Assembly: GCF_003573695.1 (NCBI RefSeq)
Contig: NC_039361.1
Location: forward strand, 92,522,149-92,586,148
From: Papaver somniferum
Lineage: Eukaryota; Streptophyta; Magnoliopsida; Ranunculales; Papaveraceae
DNA: 64,000 nt
Reading direction: 5' to 3'
Shown here: positions 10,254 to 22,073 of the stretch, in pieces
How the letters are laid out: every line of letters starts with the position of its first letter
How positions within the stretch are numbered: position 1 is the first letter of the stretch
The notes under the pieces: generated by a model
Seen by the model: the letters and a program-made list of their open reading frames with translations, nothing else
What the model was told of the DNA's origin: nothing
Databases searched by the model: none
Translations under genes and position numbers: made by a program

Positions 10254-13067
10254 TGTTAGAGCATAGCTCGGTTGAACCCACCAAGCTTTGGTGTGTCAAG
10301 TTTGGTTGTCATATTTTAGTGAATCAAAACTTATTTTAAGAGTCGCTTGATTATGTACTAGATTCAACTTCGTATAGGTTAGCTTGAAAGTATTAGGATA
10401 TGAGACATTACAAGTATTGCGAAGACTTGAAGAAGTGAAGAAGTATAAAACTACAACGACAACATCATCCTTCCACTTGAGGTTAGTGATATTTGACTTG
10501 AACTGTTTCATTCCCTAACGTATCTTTCAAGTGGTGAATATTGAAAACAAAACTGCGAAGCATATTTGAACTCTAGATAAACATAGTATAAAGTAATACA
10601 ATACGAGGTTTATTTCTTAACCATTAAACTTTTTAGATAAGACATCGCCATAATCATTAGAATGCTATTGTGATTATGTATGGGTATGAGGTGAGGATTT
10701 CATCCTAGGAAACAATGTTTTACATGTGTTTTAAGGAAGTAAGTTCATAAACATGTTTATGAATCGAAAAGGAAATCGCCAGGCGTTATTGGGATTGTTA
10801 TTCATTGCATATCTTGTAAACATCCAATATGTGTGATTTAGTATAACCGCTCACGACTTGTTTGTATTCTTGGTAAAACTATTCACAAAGGCCTGACTTA
10901 TGTATTGTAAATGACTTTTATTAGTGAAATCGATCTTAAGTAATCACCTGAGATGGTACGATCGAGTTTGTGATTTTTTGAACCGAATCTGGATACAGGG
11001 GACCGATCCTATGAAGAGGTGCAACACGTCACAAAGGGGAATCGATCCTTGTATGAGGTGCAGCAAGTTTGTAGCAGAAAGGGGAACTGATCCTATGGAC
11101 ACGTGCAACACGTTTTTAGGCAAAGGGGAACCGATCCTATGGACATGTGATACCATATATATGTGGGGAACCGACCCTAGTACCTAGTCAACCGAATTTT
11201 AGAAAGCTAGTGTGACCATGCACAGTCCTCACATGGAGGTAGAACCAATACTTGTTTTGGTAGAACCGTTAAACCCAGGATTTGTGATTGAGTGTTTCTT
11301 AATCAATCGAATAGTTCTTGAAAGTCAGATGAACCAATTCTAAATTTTTTTGGAAGTGTGGCAAATCGGTTTCAAGGTTGTAAGTATGAGAGAGGACTTA
11401 CAAAGTAAGGATGTAAGCATACTTTGAACACGTACAGTAATGTTTATCTTTTATTGTTCAAAGTTATTCCTTAATAGCTACAGGAAGAAAATCCCAGGAT
11501 CGAAATATAAATAAGTTAAGAATCTTTTAATTAAGGTTGTTAATTTTAATTTGGGAAAATGAGAATTAGTAATGTGCATTTACTAGTTGAGATTTTCCAA
11601 AGAGATTTTCGGTCATTATTTTGGACAGAGCATTTTCAGGAATTATGGAAACCGAATTTGGAATATATTGAATATCTTTGAGAATATTTTTAGTTTTGAA
11701 AGTTCCTTGGTGTCCAAACTTCCTTGTCTATAAATACTTGAAGTTTGCATTTCTAGCAAACTTATCCTTCGTGACATCAAACTTCCTCGGTTGTGTTGTT
11801 ACCGGTGTAGCCGCCTATTCAGAGAGGAGAGTAACCTAATTAGGAGAAATCTCTTACGGACGCTCAGTTTAAAAGTCTTCTTTGGGATTGAGAATCTCTA
11901 CGAGTACCGTTGGTGGGAAACTATAAAATTGAGGGTTTGTCTTGTGTTTTCGATTGATTTGATTGACTAACGGTGGTTGAACTTTGATTACACCTAGTTT
12001 GTTTATGCTTGAGAATCTTCTCTTCTGATATAAGATTCACTCAAACTAGATCGAGGTTTCGATAGGGATCTTTAGACTGTCGTTAGTGTTAAAGAAGATC
12101 TTGTAATAATCCATTGTTAACAGACTCCGTTATGTGCATGCTTGATCACAAGAGATTCAAGTTGTTGTGTTCAGGTGTTTATTGAAGATCTAAGAAAATT
12201 TGAAGACAAAGAAGATATTGAAGATTTCTGATTTTGGGTTCATAATATTTGGTGTACACAATACTTGTTTCGGTATAAGAGGATCCAACTATAATCGGTT
12301 TATCCTTGTGGTGGATTGGATTGATTAGTTGTGTTGATCGGAATAAATACAATTCTTTGTGATTAAAAGTATTGATTGCAAAATATTAACAATTACATTT
12401 GGTGATTGAACATAAGATAGATCTAAGAACCTGACGAAGGAGTTTATGTTAAGATAAACAAAAGAGCCTTTGTCCGACTCATATCACTTGGTTGAATAGA
12501 GTTGATACCAAACAGATTTGTTGTTCCTTTACAGTTTAGATACGAACCAAAGGAATTGTTCCAAGTACGTGACTTATTCATAAGTTGGAGGCGTGGGAAT
12601 ACAGCCGGAACTAGGTGAACTATAGGTTTAGTTGCTTAGTCTCAACTATACGAAGTTAGGTTTAATTTTGTTTAGCGGCTTAATCCTGAGAGTATACAAT
12701 TCTGGACAAGGTCCCGGGGTTTTTATGCATTTGGGGTTTCCTCGTTAACAAAATCTTGCTGTGTCATTTACTTTATATTTCCGCATTATAATTGTTTTAT
12801 TATAATTAAAGTAAATTACACAAACATTAATTCTTATTTACTTGATAAGCAATCCTATTGTGTTTGGTTAAGTCCAAACCTTTTTATCAAGTAAACATAC
12901 TTTGTTTTTGTATTGTCTCGATCTCGTATCCATAGACGATCACACGAAGTGTGAACCGATTAGTTGGATTGTCTCGACTCAGTCCATAGACAATCACTTT
13001 CGGAGAAAGGACTTATAGGTAGGAAAAGTTTTAGCTTGAGGTATATTTGGGTACCCTCGCCTTTTCA
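10254..13067 (+). repeat. 3' LTR of element C (2814 bp)
   Basis: It starts TGTTAGAGCATAGCTCGG and ends CCTTTTCA. It is homologous to 3722-6489 with scattered substitutions and small indels, and has one extra U3 repeat unit. The TATA box is at 11729-11736. Divergence is visible but low, so insertion is fairly old but not ancient. Confidence 0.93.
10996..11150 (+). repeat. U3 tandem array, four units, in LTR 2 of element C
   Basis: Units begin at about 10996, 11033, 11078 and 11122, each with the aaagggga(a)(c/t)cgatcc core. LTR 1 has three, so a unit was gained or lost after insertion, or during reverse transcription. Confidence 0.85.
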
Positions 13068-13135
13068 AAAGTTTATTTATTTTGTAATCCATATGTGTTG
13101 ATACTTTTGCCATTAAAATTGAAAAAGAGGAAGAT
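13068..13135 (+). mobile_element. Sirevirus-like element B, internal end resumed
   Basis: After the second AAAGT copy the sequence matches M (18341-18407) up to a degraded polypurine tract gaaaaagaggaagat that directly precedes the LTR at 13136. Confidence 0.85.
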
Positions 13136-15119
13136 TGTTAAAGCACTGCTCGGTCGAAGTCACAAGTGTTGCTATCTCAAGCTTATTTGCCAAGTTTAGT
13201 TGATCAAAACTATATACTTGATTTCTAGTCTACTTATAGCTGTGTCTCAGATTAGGATAAAATATGTAGTTGAGCTTCATACTTCACGGCGTTCATCAAT
13301 TGAAGACGAAGATATACTGAGGAGAGCTTAGAGGAACTTCATCAACAAAAAGTATGTGGAGAATAAAACTTATATATCACTCAGAAGTCTATTCTATTCT
13401 ATCTTCTAATGAGACTAAGTCGTATATCTATATAGACTTTTATGTTATACATATTTGATATTTAGGGATGAGTTTATCTCGCTAATCTGGTTCTCGAAAT
13501 ATGTGTTGGAAGCTTTTTGCTTTAACTATGTTCATCATTATTATTGACGAGTTTGGTTGGAAACAATTTATTTATTGGAAACTAAATATTAAGTCAAAAG
13601 ATGATCATGTGAAAATTTCCTTGAAACATCTTATATGATTTGTGTGAGACAATCATTTGATGTCAACTTGGAAAGTTTCGTATTGATCATTCGATCAATT
13701 GAAAATTACTTGATGCTAATGGTTTGTGTGAGAAAACCATTGTCGTCTTCCAAGGATGCTTCAATGATTGAAATGGGAGTTTAGAACAATTAACCATGTC
13801 TGGATACAACACGGTATGCATACCTAGTATACGAACTGTATTGTTATAATTCAGGTCCGGGAACTTTGTTTGCGTACCTAGTATGCGAACGGTTTTACCT
13901 GTAAAGGTCCGGGAACCTTGTTTGCGTACCTAGTATGCGAACGGTTTCACCTGAGTTAGGTCAGAGACGGCTGTTCGCCTACCTGGTTTGCGAACGGATG
14001 GACAAGGCCAAGGTCCAGAGCAGCTGTTCGCGTACCTGGCCTACAAACACAATGGTTAAGTTCTAAAATCTATTAAGTATGATTCTCATACTCATGAACT
14101 AAAAAATTTATGAATTAAGGAATGCATTTTTTGCAAACCGTGGCTGAATGTTCATGAAATGATTCTTGTATAAGTACTTTGTACAATTACGAATCAATCC
14201 ATTTTTGTTTCAACTTCGGTTAACTGTTATTGAGCCAACTCAATATACATGTTTAGGTACGGTTACCCATATCTAAACGAAGGTATATTTCATTTGTGTG
14301 TAACAAGCTATGACCATCTGACAGTGGAGACTGATAGCTTTATTATTAAGCAGACTTAGCTTGAATCTTAAATCAGGAGTTCATCTAACGGTGAATATTG
14401 AATGCTTTGTTACTAAGCTATCTTAGCTTTGATTGTAAGCAACCCTGATTTGAAAGACTATATAAGGGATAACTCTAGCAATGGGAAAACTTAATCCCCA
14501 CACTTATGTGTGTTCCTAGTTGCATAGTAGAGTCGATTCTCCTTTAACCTAGGTTTTTACCAAAACCATATTAGGTTAACGACTTGAAGACTTCATTGGG
14601 ATTCGTGAAGCCAGATCCAACGATTCTCTCTATAGTTGCGTATTTTGATCTTACTTGTTCTATCGTGTTGAGAATTATATTCTCTAAGATTTGCTCGAGA
14701 TTTATCTCCGATGGGTAAGATATAAAAAGTAATCACAACAGTTCTTCGTCTCAGACTCTTGTGATTCCGCATTAACTTTTTCAGTTAATCAGTTGGGTTA
14801 TTGTGAGATGATTGATATTTCTAGGATGCCCTTGGGAGTATAAGACCAGATTATCAATTGGTTCCTGTTCACCTTGATTTATCAAAAGATGGAACAAAAA
14901 ACGAATAAAGAATAGACATATCTGTGGGAGAAAAATTTGTTTATAAGTCTTCGACTTTGGGTCGTAGCAACTCTTAGTTGAGAAAGATATAAAGTATTTT
15001 GATATATCTCTTGATTGAGCTTGCTTTGAAGTTGGTGCTCTCGGAAATATATTGGACTTTAGTCCATACAGATTGCCGAACAAATTATTGGGTGTGGTTG
15101 TTATACCCCCGCTTTTTCA
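13136..15119 (+). repeat. 3' LTR of Sirevirus-like element B (1984 bp)
   Basis: It runs TGTTAAAGCACTGCTCGG...CGCTTTTTCA. The same LTR family occurs at 18408 (truncated), 38712-41106 (solo, minus), 46595 (fragment) and 52393/63332 (element K). A TATATAAGG box is at 14458-14466. Small ORFs such as 14781-15083 are not genes. B's 5' LTR would lie off the left edge beyond the LINE and copia insertions. Confidence 0.88.
13812..14050 (+). repeat. U3 repeat array in LTR of element B
   Basis: About five diverged units of 50-65 bp share the core gcgtacctagtatgcgaacgg preceded by a gtccgggaac block. The matching part of the solo LTR (40300-40460) instead carries palindromic GTACGCGTACC-type cores. The location upstream of the TATA box suggests an enhancer-like role, which is inference. 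Confidence 0.75.
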
Positions 15120-15901
15120 ATTTCTGCTTCAATTAAAGTCTCAGCGTCATTATAATCCTTGAAAAGTTCAATTGGGTCTTCCACGACTTCAATCAATATG
15201 GTTTCATTCTCAATGTCTATCTCTTCGATAATCTCGTCATCGGAATCGGAATCCTCTTCAAAATTGTCATTATCACAACAACGTTGAAATTCCATTTGTA
15301 TGACGCTGTCAATTTCTTGATGTCTCTCTTATGATGCTCCAATTTCTTCCAGTTGATTGTATCTCGCATAGATTTTTCTGACGTTAATACGCTTTCCACC
15401 ATTATTCTCAATAGATTTTCTAGACCGCATCTCTTCTTTAAGTGAAGGAAAAACACGATAAAGAGGAGTATGCCTTGATTCAGTATCATAAGTTTTTAGT
15501 TTCAAACTCTCTTTCGTCTGCACATTACTAGAAAACAAGTGATTAGAAGTATAACTATCCTTCTATCCTCATGATTGTTCACTTACATGCCCGTCATAAG
15601 GTTGTTGACATGCATGAGAATATCCATAAAGTTCCATGGGATATTGATCATATCCAAAAGATTGGTTTTGATTATACCCATAGGATGGTTGGTAGTTGTC
15701 ATATGAATAAGATCGAAACCATATTGATTACCACTGTTGTGTGTGTAATCTTGTGCTCCGTACATGTTATTTCTGTAAGGAAACATGGCAACTCACAAGA
15801 AAGTTAAAATCAAAACAAAAATCTAAAAACAAAAATAAAAGCAAGCTAAAAAAATAACAAATCAGTTAGCAACAGCTCCTCGGCAGCGGTGCCAAAATTT
15901 G
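15120..15901 (-). pseudogene. decayed Athila-type 5' internal region
   Basis: On the minus strand, just inside an LTR end, lies a primer site of the gypsy Athila type (TTTTGGCACCGCTGCCGAGG, about 15880-15899). It is followed by broken reading frames: a Tyr/Asn-rich piece (15583-15786), a Lys/Arg-rich piece (15329-15538) and an acidic piece rich in Asp and Glu (15101-15295). Similar low-complexity pieces occur at the N-terminus of Athila gag, but I see no conserved gag core, so the coding assignment is tentative. The LTR of element B cuts it at 15119. Confidence 0.55.
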
Positions 15902-16740
15902 ATGTATGTCGTAAGTACAACAAATTACTCAAGATATTTCCCACTAATTAACTAGCAATATAAAGGTAGTAAGGATCGTTCCTACAGAGAGCTGTGTAAT
16001 TGATAGGTTATTTGAATCAGCGAAACAAGAATAAATAGTAAATGGGAGGGGGGGGGGGGGGGAGTTGTTTGATTATTAAAGTAAATAAAAAGATGAAAAG
16101 AAAAGGAAGATATGATCAAGAATCCTTCGTCGTTACCAAGCATTAACAGAATTTGTATACTTATCTATCTTTTGTCAGAACCCAACCGTTGAGTAACAGT
16201 TAGTTCAGTGTTATCCCCAAAACTCCTTTTACCACGGATACGGAAGATCTCCAATATCTGTTTCTATTCAACCGAACCACCAAGTAGTAGCTCACTCAAG
16301 TTGTAATCCAATCGAGTGCTTTAGGCTTTGGGAATTAGGTTGATCCAAGTAGTTGAAATCTTAACTTAAGGTCCACTTGCTGATTTTGTCTTCACTTGCA
16401 ATTACGCCACAGAATCCCTCTGCAAGGTCTCACGATTTCTACTTGTATAGAGATTTAGAAGTATAATCCGATTCTTCAATGCCTCAGAAATGTCAGTTTT
16501 CTGTATCTTTTTCTAGTTAGAATCGGATTACATGTGCAAATATATAAACCGTTTAATATCAGTGGAAAGTTTATTTTTTTGTTGTTGATTTCCAGGAACA
16601 ATCGGTTTATGTTTTATTGTTCGTCTGATGCTCTCCTATTTGACAGTTGATGTTCAACTTTGAACCAACGTTCCTGTCATAACTTCAAAACTTGTTTCTA
16701 AATGTTTGCTCCTTTTAGTTCCGTGGCTTTTGATCCCTGG
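15902..16740 (-). repeat. partial Athila-type LTR with a G15 run
   Basis: The LTR end ...CATACATCA (minus strand) abuts the primer site. The sequence just inside, aaggatcgttcctacagag, is also found near the ends of the LTRs at 44080 and 47860, a common U5 feature. A run of 15 G lies at 16048-16062. The other LTR end is not identifiable; homology to element M begins at about 16740. There is no gene in this stretch. Confidence 0.6.
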
Positions 16741-18407
16741 GTCATAACCCTGAACTTTGTGCACCCGAACCGTCAATTCTCTCTTGGATTGGTGTACACA
16801 ATGGAAAGGTGCAAAATGGAAGACTAGTATGATGATGCCAATGCTTTTGAACTTCACGAAGAACCCGTCTCCATTGTCTGCTATAAAGCAATTGATCATG
16901 AAAAAGATCTTCCAATCCAGATGTCCATTCAATTGGTTGGAAATCTTCTTCAAGATTTTGAGGTCGTTTGTGAACAACTTGAGATTGCATCGAAGAATCT
17001 GGATTTTCTGAAAAAGGAGATAAAGAAAGCATCTGATGAACTAGCCTTTGTCCGTTCCTTACTTGCTGATCATGTCTAAGTTTTTTATTTTGTCTAGGAA
17101 ACTTCTTATGAGAATTTTATTCTTGTGTTTTTAAGAAGGATAACTAGGGTTTCTAATATCCATTATTGTGAGTACACATAGCTATGTCCAACGATTTTCA
17201 TCTTCAATGTTTAAATTCTAAGTTATTTGGAAGATGATTTTTGCAGTATTAATCTTTATAGTTTCATATATTGTAAATTGTTATGGGATATGTTGTTTAC
17301 GTCCGTGAACCTTGACTGTCCCATACTTGTTCAAAAGTTATCTCTATTATGTTGGTATGAAAGTATTGATAAAAGATAGAATGAACTTTTGAATACAAAA
17401 GTTAAATTTTTATGTTATTATTTTGATGGAAAAAAGGATAAACTTTTGTTTACAAAGATTAAGTATATTATATGTCATTGTGAAAATAGTAACGAATCTT
17501 TTTGTTAATTCCGCAGTATTGGTCTCTCCCTGATCCATATCTTTGTGCATATGATGTGTTGCTCCGTAAGTTCTCTTATGTTGAGCATGTCCAATTGAAT
17601 TGATCATTTTTGTGGCTAATTTAATTGTGATTTTTGGATAAAAAATTCATGTTCTCATGTGATTTGATTATGTCCAAAGAAATCCTTCTTTTCTCGTAAA
17701 AGTAAGGTCGCTCTTGTTGTTCTTTCGAGAATGACATTTTATGGGGGAGAGTTCTTTTTGAACTTGTGCTTAATTTCCAAATCTTTGTGGGGAATGCGGT
17801 TGTGGAATATTGTAGGAGTTATCTTGTATCTTTATAAACTCCTTGATGAATGCATTTAGCTTCGGCTATATGATTGCATCTAAATAAGTTGGTATGTTAT
17901 TCTCTTTTGGTCATGAAGTATCTCTATGAAAATTTCATGAGGATCCCACTAGTTTTCGTACCTTTTCCAATTTATATTGACAAAAATGGGGAGAATTAAT
18001 GTGTAGTTTCATACTACAAATACATATGGTTTACGGATCATTATGTAAGGAGGAGTGGTTTTCATGTCGAGATGAAGTATTGACTAAGGCGGAGTGATAC
18101 ATATCACCATAGTATTGTTGTCAAAGTTGTGATACAATTGAACTTGGATGTCGTGTAATAATATTATGACATTGTATAACAATGATTGAAAGCATTTTTT
18201 TCTCATTGTTATCGCTACGGATCTTCAACAACTATGATGCTGAGTTGAACACGTTTAGAATCATGGAGTACTTGGAAGTGACGAATATTTCGAGTCGTGT
18301 TGAAGATGCCAAGGAAATCAAGCATTTGGATGAGAAGCTACAAAGTTTTATTTATTTTCTAATCCTTATATATTGATATTGTCACTAAAATTGACAAAGG
18401 GGGAGAT
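16741..18407 (+). mobile_element. 3' internal part of Sirevirus-like element M
   Basis: From about 17080 this is homologous to the reverse complement of K (59666-61030), including the ctagggtttctaatatccattattg-type stretch and repeated purine-rich tracts near 17981, 18048, 18079 and 18393-18407, the last next to the LTR. It also holds the uninterrupted version of the element C target site (about 18335-18360). The 5' end of M is lost to the Athila piece. The 64-codon ORF at 18182 is conserved in all family members only as non-coding repeat sequence. Confidence 0.8.
16800..17080 (+). pseudogene. C-terminal coiled-coil ORF remnant of element M
   Basis: An open frame ends at TAA 17078-17080 and encodes a heptad-rich tail (VCEQLEIASKNLDFLKKEI, KASDELAFVRSLLADHV). 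An in-frame TAG near 16828 separates it from any upstream start. It lies where K has its own 3' ORF (61042-61471), so it is probably the last part of the element's gag-like or envelope-like ORF. I do not recognise a specific family. Confidence 0.4.
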
Positions 18408-18678
18408 AGTTAGAGCACTGCTCGGTCGAACTCGCATGCGTTGTTATCTCAAGCATGTTTGTAAATGTTAGTGATCATAACTACGAATCTTGATTTCTAG
18501 TCTACTCATAGATGTCTCGGACTAGGACATAGATTCTGTAGTTGAGCTTTAGACTTCACGACGTTCATCATTTGAAGACGAAGAACTATTAAGGAGAGCT
18601 TGTGGAACTTCATCAACAATAGGTATGTGGATACTGAAGCTCATATATCACTTCGAAAGTCTATTTCTACTCTATCTC
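18408..18678 (+). repeat. 3' LTR of element M, truncated by element F
   Basis: It matches the first 270 bp of the B-family LTR. The usual TGTTAG start is changed to AGTTAG here, directly after the tract aaagggggagat. The match stops at ATCTC (18674-18678), where the Tat LTR begins; the rest of the LTR is not seen again in this orientation in the window. Confidence 0.85.
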
Positions 18679-20489
18679 TGTAGATGGGGAAAAATGATTT
18701 GCTGGTTTTTTAGGGAATTGAAAAGACGAGCGTGTTGTCAAGATTCCTCAACCGAGCAAACTGTTCAAACTCACACAAATGCATTGCAAAAAGAGTGCTT
18801 AGATTAGAGATATCAATCTATAGGACTCCGGCTTAAACCAAGTCAATGGCCGTTCCAGAGTCAATTCGGTAGCAAAGAGGGAGATGGGTTGATCTGTAGG
18901 AGGGAAGCTGAGAATCATGTGGGATAAATGATGATCAAGGATTGTGGATGTGTTGAAGTTTTCTGCAAATTTTCTGTGAACTGATGAGTTCGAATAAGTT
19001 CTGGTAGATTGATGAATTCTTGAGAGTAATTGCTCGAGAAATTCTGTGTAGGAGAAATGTTGTTCTTTTCAATCATGGATTCAGAGACTTATTTATATTG
19101 TAAGAATAGTAAACACCTTGATCCCTGTAAGTATGACGGTTTCTTGAGTGAAAGAGTGGGAAAGTGAGAAATCGTGGTGAAACCAGTTCCAGGTCGTGCA
19201 GAGACTTGGTTAACCGTCCACCCACTACTTCGCAAACTCCTTCAACCGTTTGCAAGACTTACTCACATTTCTCATCGTGGATGAACCCACGTGCCGTAGG
19301 CCGCCAGACCAAAATCCTAATTGACATCCCCCATGTGACTTGATTGATATCTCAGTATTTGTGAAGTATTAATTACTCAGTTGTTGAATGATTAGACAAT
19401 GAGCCTAAGTTTTGTTGAACTGAGCATGAGTGATGAATGCTCAGTGATTCATGGATTGAACATGCGTGTTCTTATATTGATATTGCTCATCTGAGCAAAT
19501 ACTGTTAAATTCGAGGAACTGAGCAAGTATTGCTCGATTCGACGAATTACTGAATATTGATAGTTGGATCAATATTCGAGCAACTGAGCAAGTGTTGCTC
19601 AATTCGACGGATTATTATTGGTAACATGAACCAATAAAATATTAATTAAAATATTGGTAGACTACCAAATATTATATGATTAATCTATATGTTGATTGCT
19701 GGATGAATCACAAATTTATTAGTGTTTGAACTTGCTCAGAATGATGATTTGGGGAGCGTTTATTCGAAACCCTAATTTATGATCAATTATTCGTCAATTG
19801 ATGAATTGCTGAAAATAGGTCATGAGTGAGGGAGGGACCGACCACATGGGATGATGGACGTCCATGTAGCGCCCAAGTGATCGATTGAGCGTGCACCAGG
19901 GTCCTTAGTTGACCGGTTGGTGAAAGAATGATGATTAAATGCCGGTTTCATCAATTATTGAAATAGTGCTCGATTGAGCATTAGGTGATAAACCCTAATT
20001 ATGGAAAAGTGAGGAACCGACCAAGAGGGAATGAGACCGGCCCTTGGTGGTCGTGGGACCAGATGATGGTCGTTTGATCAAACTCCAAGTTGATTGGAAA
20101 AAGTTTGGACCCAATATGAGCAATTGCGCAAATTAGGTCAAAATCGTGAAAACGTGTGGGACCGGCTCCTTGCAAGCCTTGGGGTCGCCCTCGATCGGTC
20201 AAGGGAGCATCCCGTGTCACCACAGTGTCCGTGTCTCAGTCCTGAGATTTTCGGTATTTTCTGGTGTGCGTTTGAATAATATCTTGGATTTTCAGAAGAG
20301 TTTGATCTTTGACTGAAATTCTTGATTTTGCTCGAATGAGCAAAGTAGAACTTTTTCCGTTTCATCAATTTTTGAGAAATATTAAAATAATGATATTTTA
20401 ATATTTTTCGTGAATAGCCTAGTCGGTCATGTGACTATTTGACGTTTTGGATTTTTCATGGTTTGGGCAATATTTGAGAAAATATGAAG

Positions 20490-21030
20490 AAACCATGATT
20501 TTAGCTCAAACTGAGGAGTTTCATGAGATGAGGGAAATAATAATAATTATGAAAGACTAGGAATTATAAGGTATGGGACCGGTCACGGCTAGGGCATGGC
20601 CGGCCGGTCAGGTAGCCTGGTCCCACGACACCTTTCCCTATTTTATATTTATTTCTCATGAAACCGTGAAACTATGGAGAAACCATGAGTTTTGTTGAAA
20701 CGGAGGAGTTTCATGATATTAGGGAAATAATAATTATGAAAGACAAGGGATTGCAAGGTGTGGGACCGGTCAAGTCCAGGGCATGCCCGGTCGGCTAGGT
20801 TGCCCGGCCCCGCGACACCTTTCCCTATTTTATGTTATTATTTCTCATGAAACCATGAAAATATGGAAAAAACGTGAGTTTTGCTCAAACAAGGAAAGTT
20901 GCTAGAATGAAGGAGTTTTCATGAGTTCATGAAAATAATAAAAATAAGGAAAAAATAATGGAAGAGGCATGGAACCGGCCACGACTAGGACATGGCCGGA
21001 CGGTAGGTCCGGTCCATGAGCGCCTCTTAA
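20490..21030. repeat. tandem array, about 190 bp unit, three diverged copies
   Basis: Each unit has a gaaaccatgag...ggagtttcatgag block, a gggaaataataa block, a G/C-rich core around gggaccggtca...ggcatgcc and an ending cgacacctttccctatttta. The GC-rich cores contrast with AT-rich surroundings. Confidence 0.8.
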
Positions 21031-21239
21031 TATCATTATTTTCTCTCTCTTGTTGTGTGTAGGATTCCTTGCTTGTCCATATTTCTGAATGCTCGTTCGT
21101 GCATTCGGGTGCTCGGTAGTGCATCATTGTCGAGTACACTTGCACCATTTTCTTGGGGCTTACTCAGTGATGGTCCAGATGCCCGATTATTGAGTATTTA
21201 TTACTAATTTATTAAATTCAGTGGAAAATGATTCATGAA

Positions 21240-21500
21240 ACTAAGTAATAAAGGTAAGTGGTTATTTATTATCAATCCATAGGATCAGCCGTGGATTAAA
21301 CCATGAATTCGGAATAATAAACTGAGCATTAACATCCCTTGGGATCGTGTATTCGACCATAAAATCAAAGTAATAAAATTATCCATTACCATTTCATGAG
21401 ATCATCCGTGGATTCGATCATGAATCGGAGTAATGAGATTATTTGTTATCATTCCATGAGATCAGCCGTGGATTCAATCACGAAATCGGAGTAATGAGAT
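21240..21500. repeat. tandem array, about 65-75 bp unit
   Basis: Three to four diverged copies of aatccatgagatcagccgtgg, followed by ttca(a/t)tcatgaatcggagtaa, lie head to tail. Confidence 0.75.
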
Positions 21501-21594
21501 AGAATAGATTATCTTCTAGGAATTCAGTGGTGAATGTTACGGTAGAATTGATCTATTACAGAAGGGATATTAGCTAGTTAAAGCGTCATACTCA

Positions 21595-21905
21595 TTCGGA
21601 AAGGTGGATAGTCAGGGAACAACGAGTGTTTCCGACGTCCTGAAGGTGTTTTTCCCTCTCAACAATCATGTATGGAGAACCGCCTGAATCTATACACGGT
21701 CTCTCTACATAGTCAGGGAACAGTGAGTGTCACCGACGTCCTAAAGGCGTTAATGCTCTCAATCTTACGGAGAACCGCCCAATCGTTCGTCTGTGTAGAG
21801 GGGGGTCTCTCTACGTAGTTAGGGAAAACAAGTATCACCGACGTCCTGAAGGCGTTAAGTTCTCAATCATACGGAGGACCGCCCAATTATGTTATTCTAC
21901 ATAGA
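21595..21905. repeat. tandem array, about 115 bp unit, three copies
   Basis: Each unit contains agtcagggaa, caccgacgtcctgaaggcgtt, a ctctcaatcatacggagaac block and ccgcccaat, ending in a tctctctacgtag block. The copies begin near 21610, 21712 and 21816. Confidence 0.8.
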
Positions 21906-22073
21906 GGGAATGATGAAATGCGTGGAATCAAATGCTCAGCTAGCGGAGGCCTTTCGAGAAATATATTCATCATGGCTCATAAAATATGAATTATCACCTT
22001 CCTGAAGCTGTGTCAGAACATGCAACATCACGATTTTACGATTTTGACCTTTGTTGAAAATCCACCATATACA

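Larger units (their letters stand above)
3722..13067 (+). mobile_element. complete non-autonomous Sirevirus-like copia element C
   Basis: The element is 9346 bp long, bounded by TG/CA and by the direct repeat AAAGT at 3717-3721 and 13068-13072. It has two long LTRs (2768 and 2814 bp), a primer site after the first LTR and a purine-rich tract before the second. The 3.76 kb internal part holds only the C-terminal half of a copia gag, an unassigned ORF and a long 3' region with four polypurine tracts. No protease, integrase, reverse transcriptase or RNase H can be found in any frame, so it must have moved with enzymes from another element. The pre-insertion sequence is preserved at 18335-18375 in element M, which confirms both borders. 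Confidence 0.93.
18679..22073 (-). repeat. 3' LTR of Tat element F (about 3.4 kb)
   Basis: The plus-strand left end TGTAGATGGGG matches in reverse the LTR end at 44350-44361, which precedes a Tat-type primer site, so this end is firm. The right end at 22073 (...ATATACA) is inferred from a short purine-rich tract (minus strand GCAGGGGACTTAA) beside it. The LTR holds several tandem arrays (20490-21030, 21240-21500, 21595-21905). ORFs inside are short and not credible. I see no gene here. Confidence 0.7.

Noticed and set aside
13800..14060. Spaced repeats considered as a CRISPR-like array
   Set aside because: Unit and spacer are both diverged and tandem, the sequence is plant LTR U3, and no associated genes exist.
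14781..15083. 100-codon minus-strand ORF in LTR B
   Set aside because: It lies wholly inside an LTR, and the same region in other copies of the family is broken.
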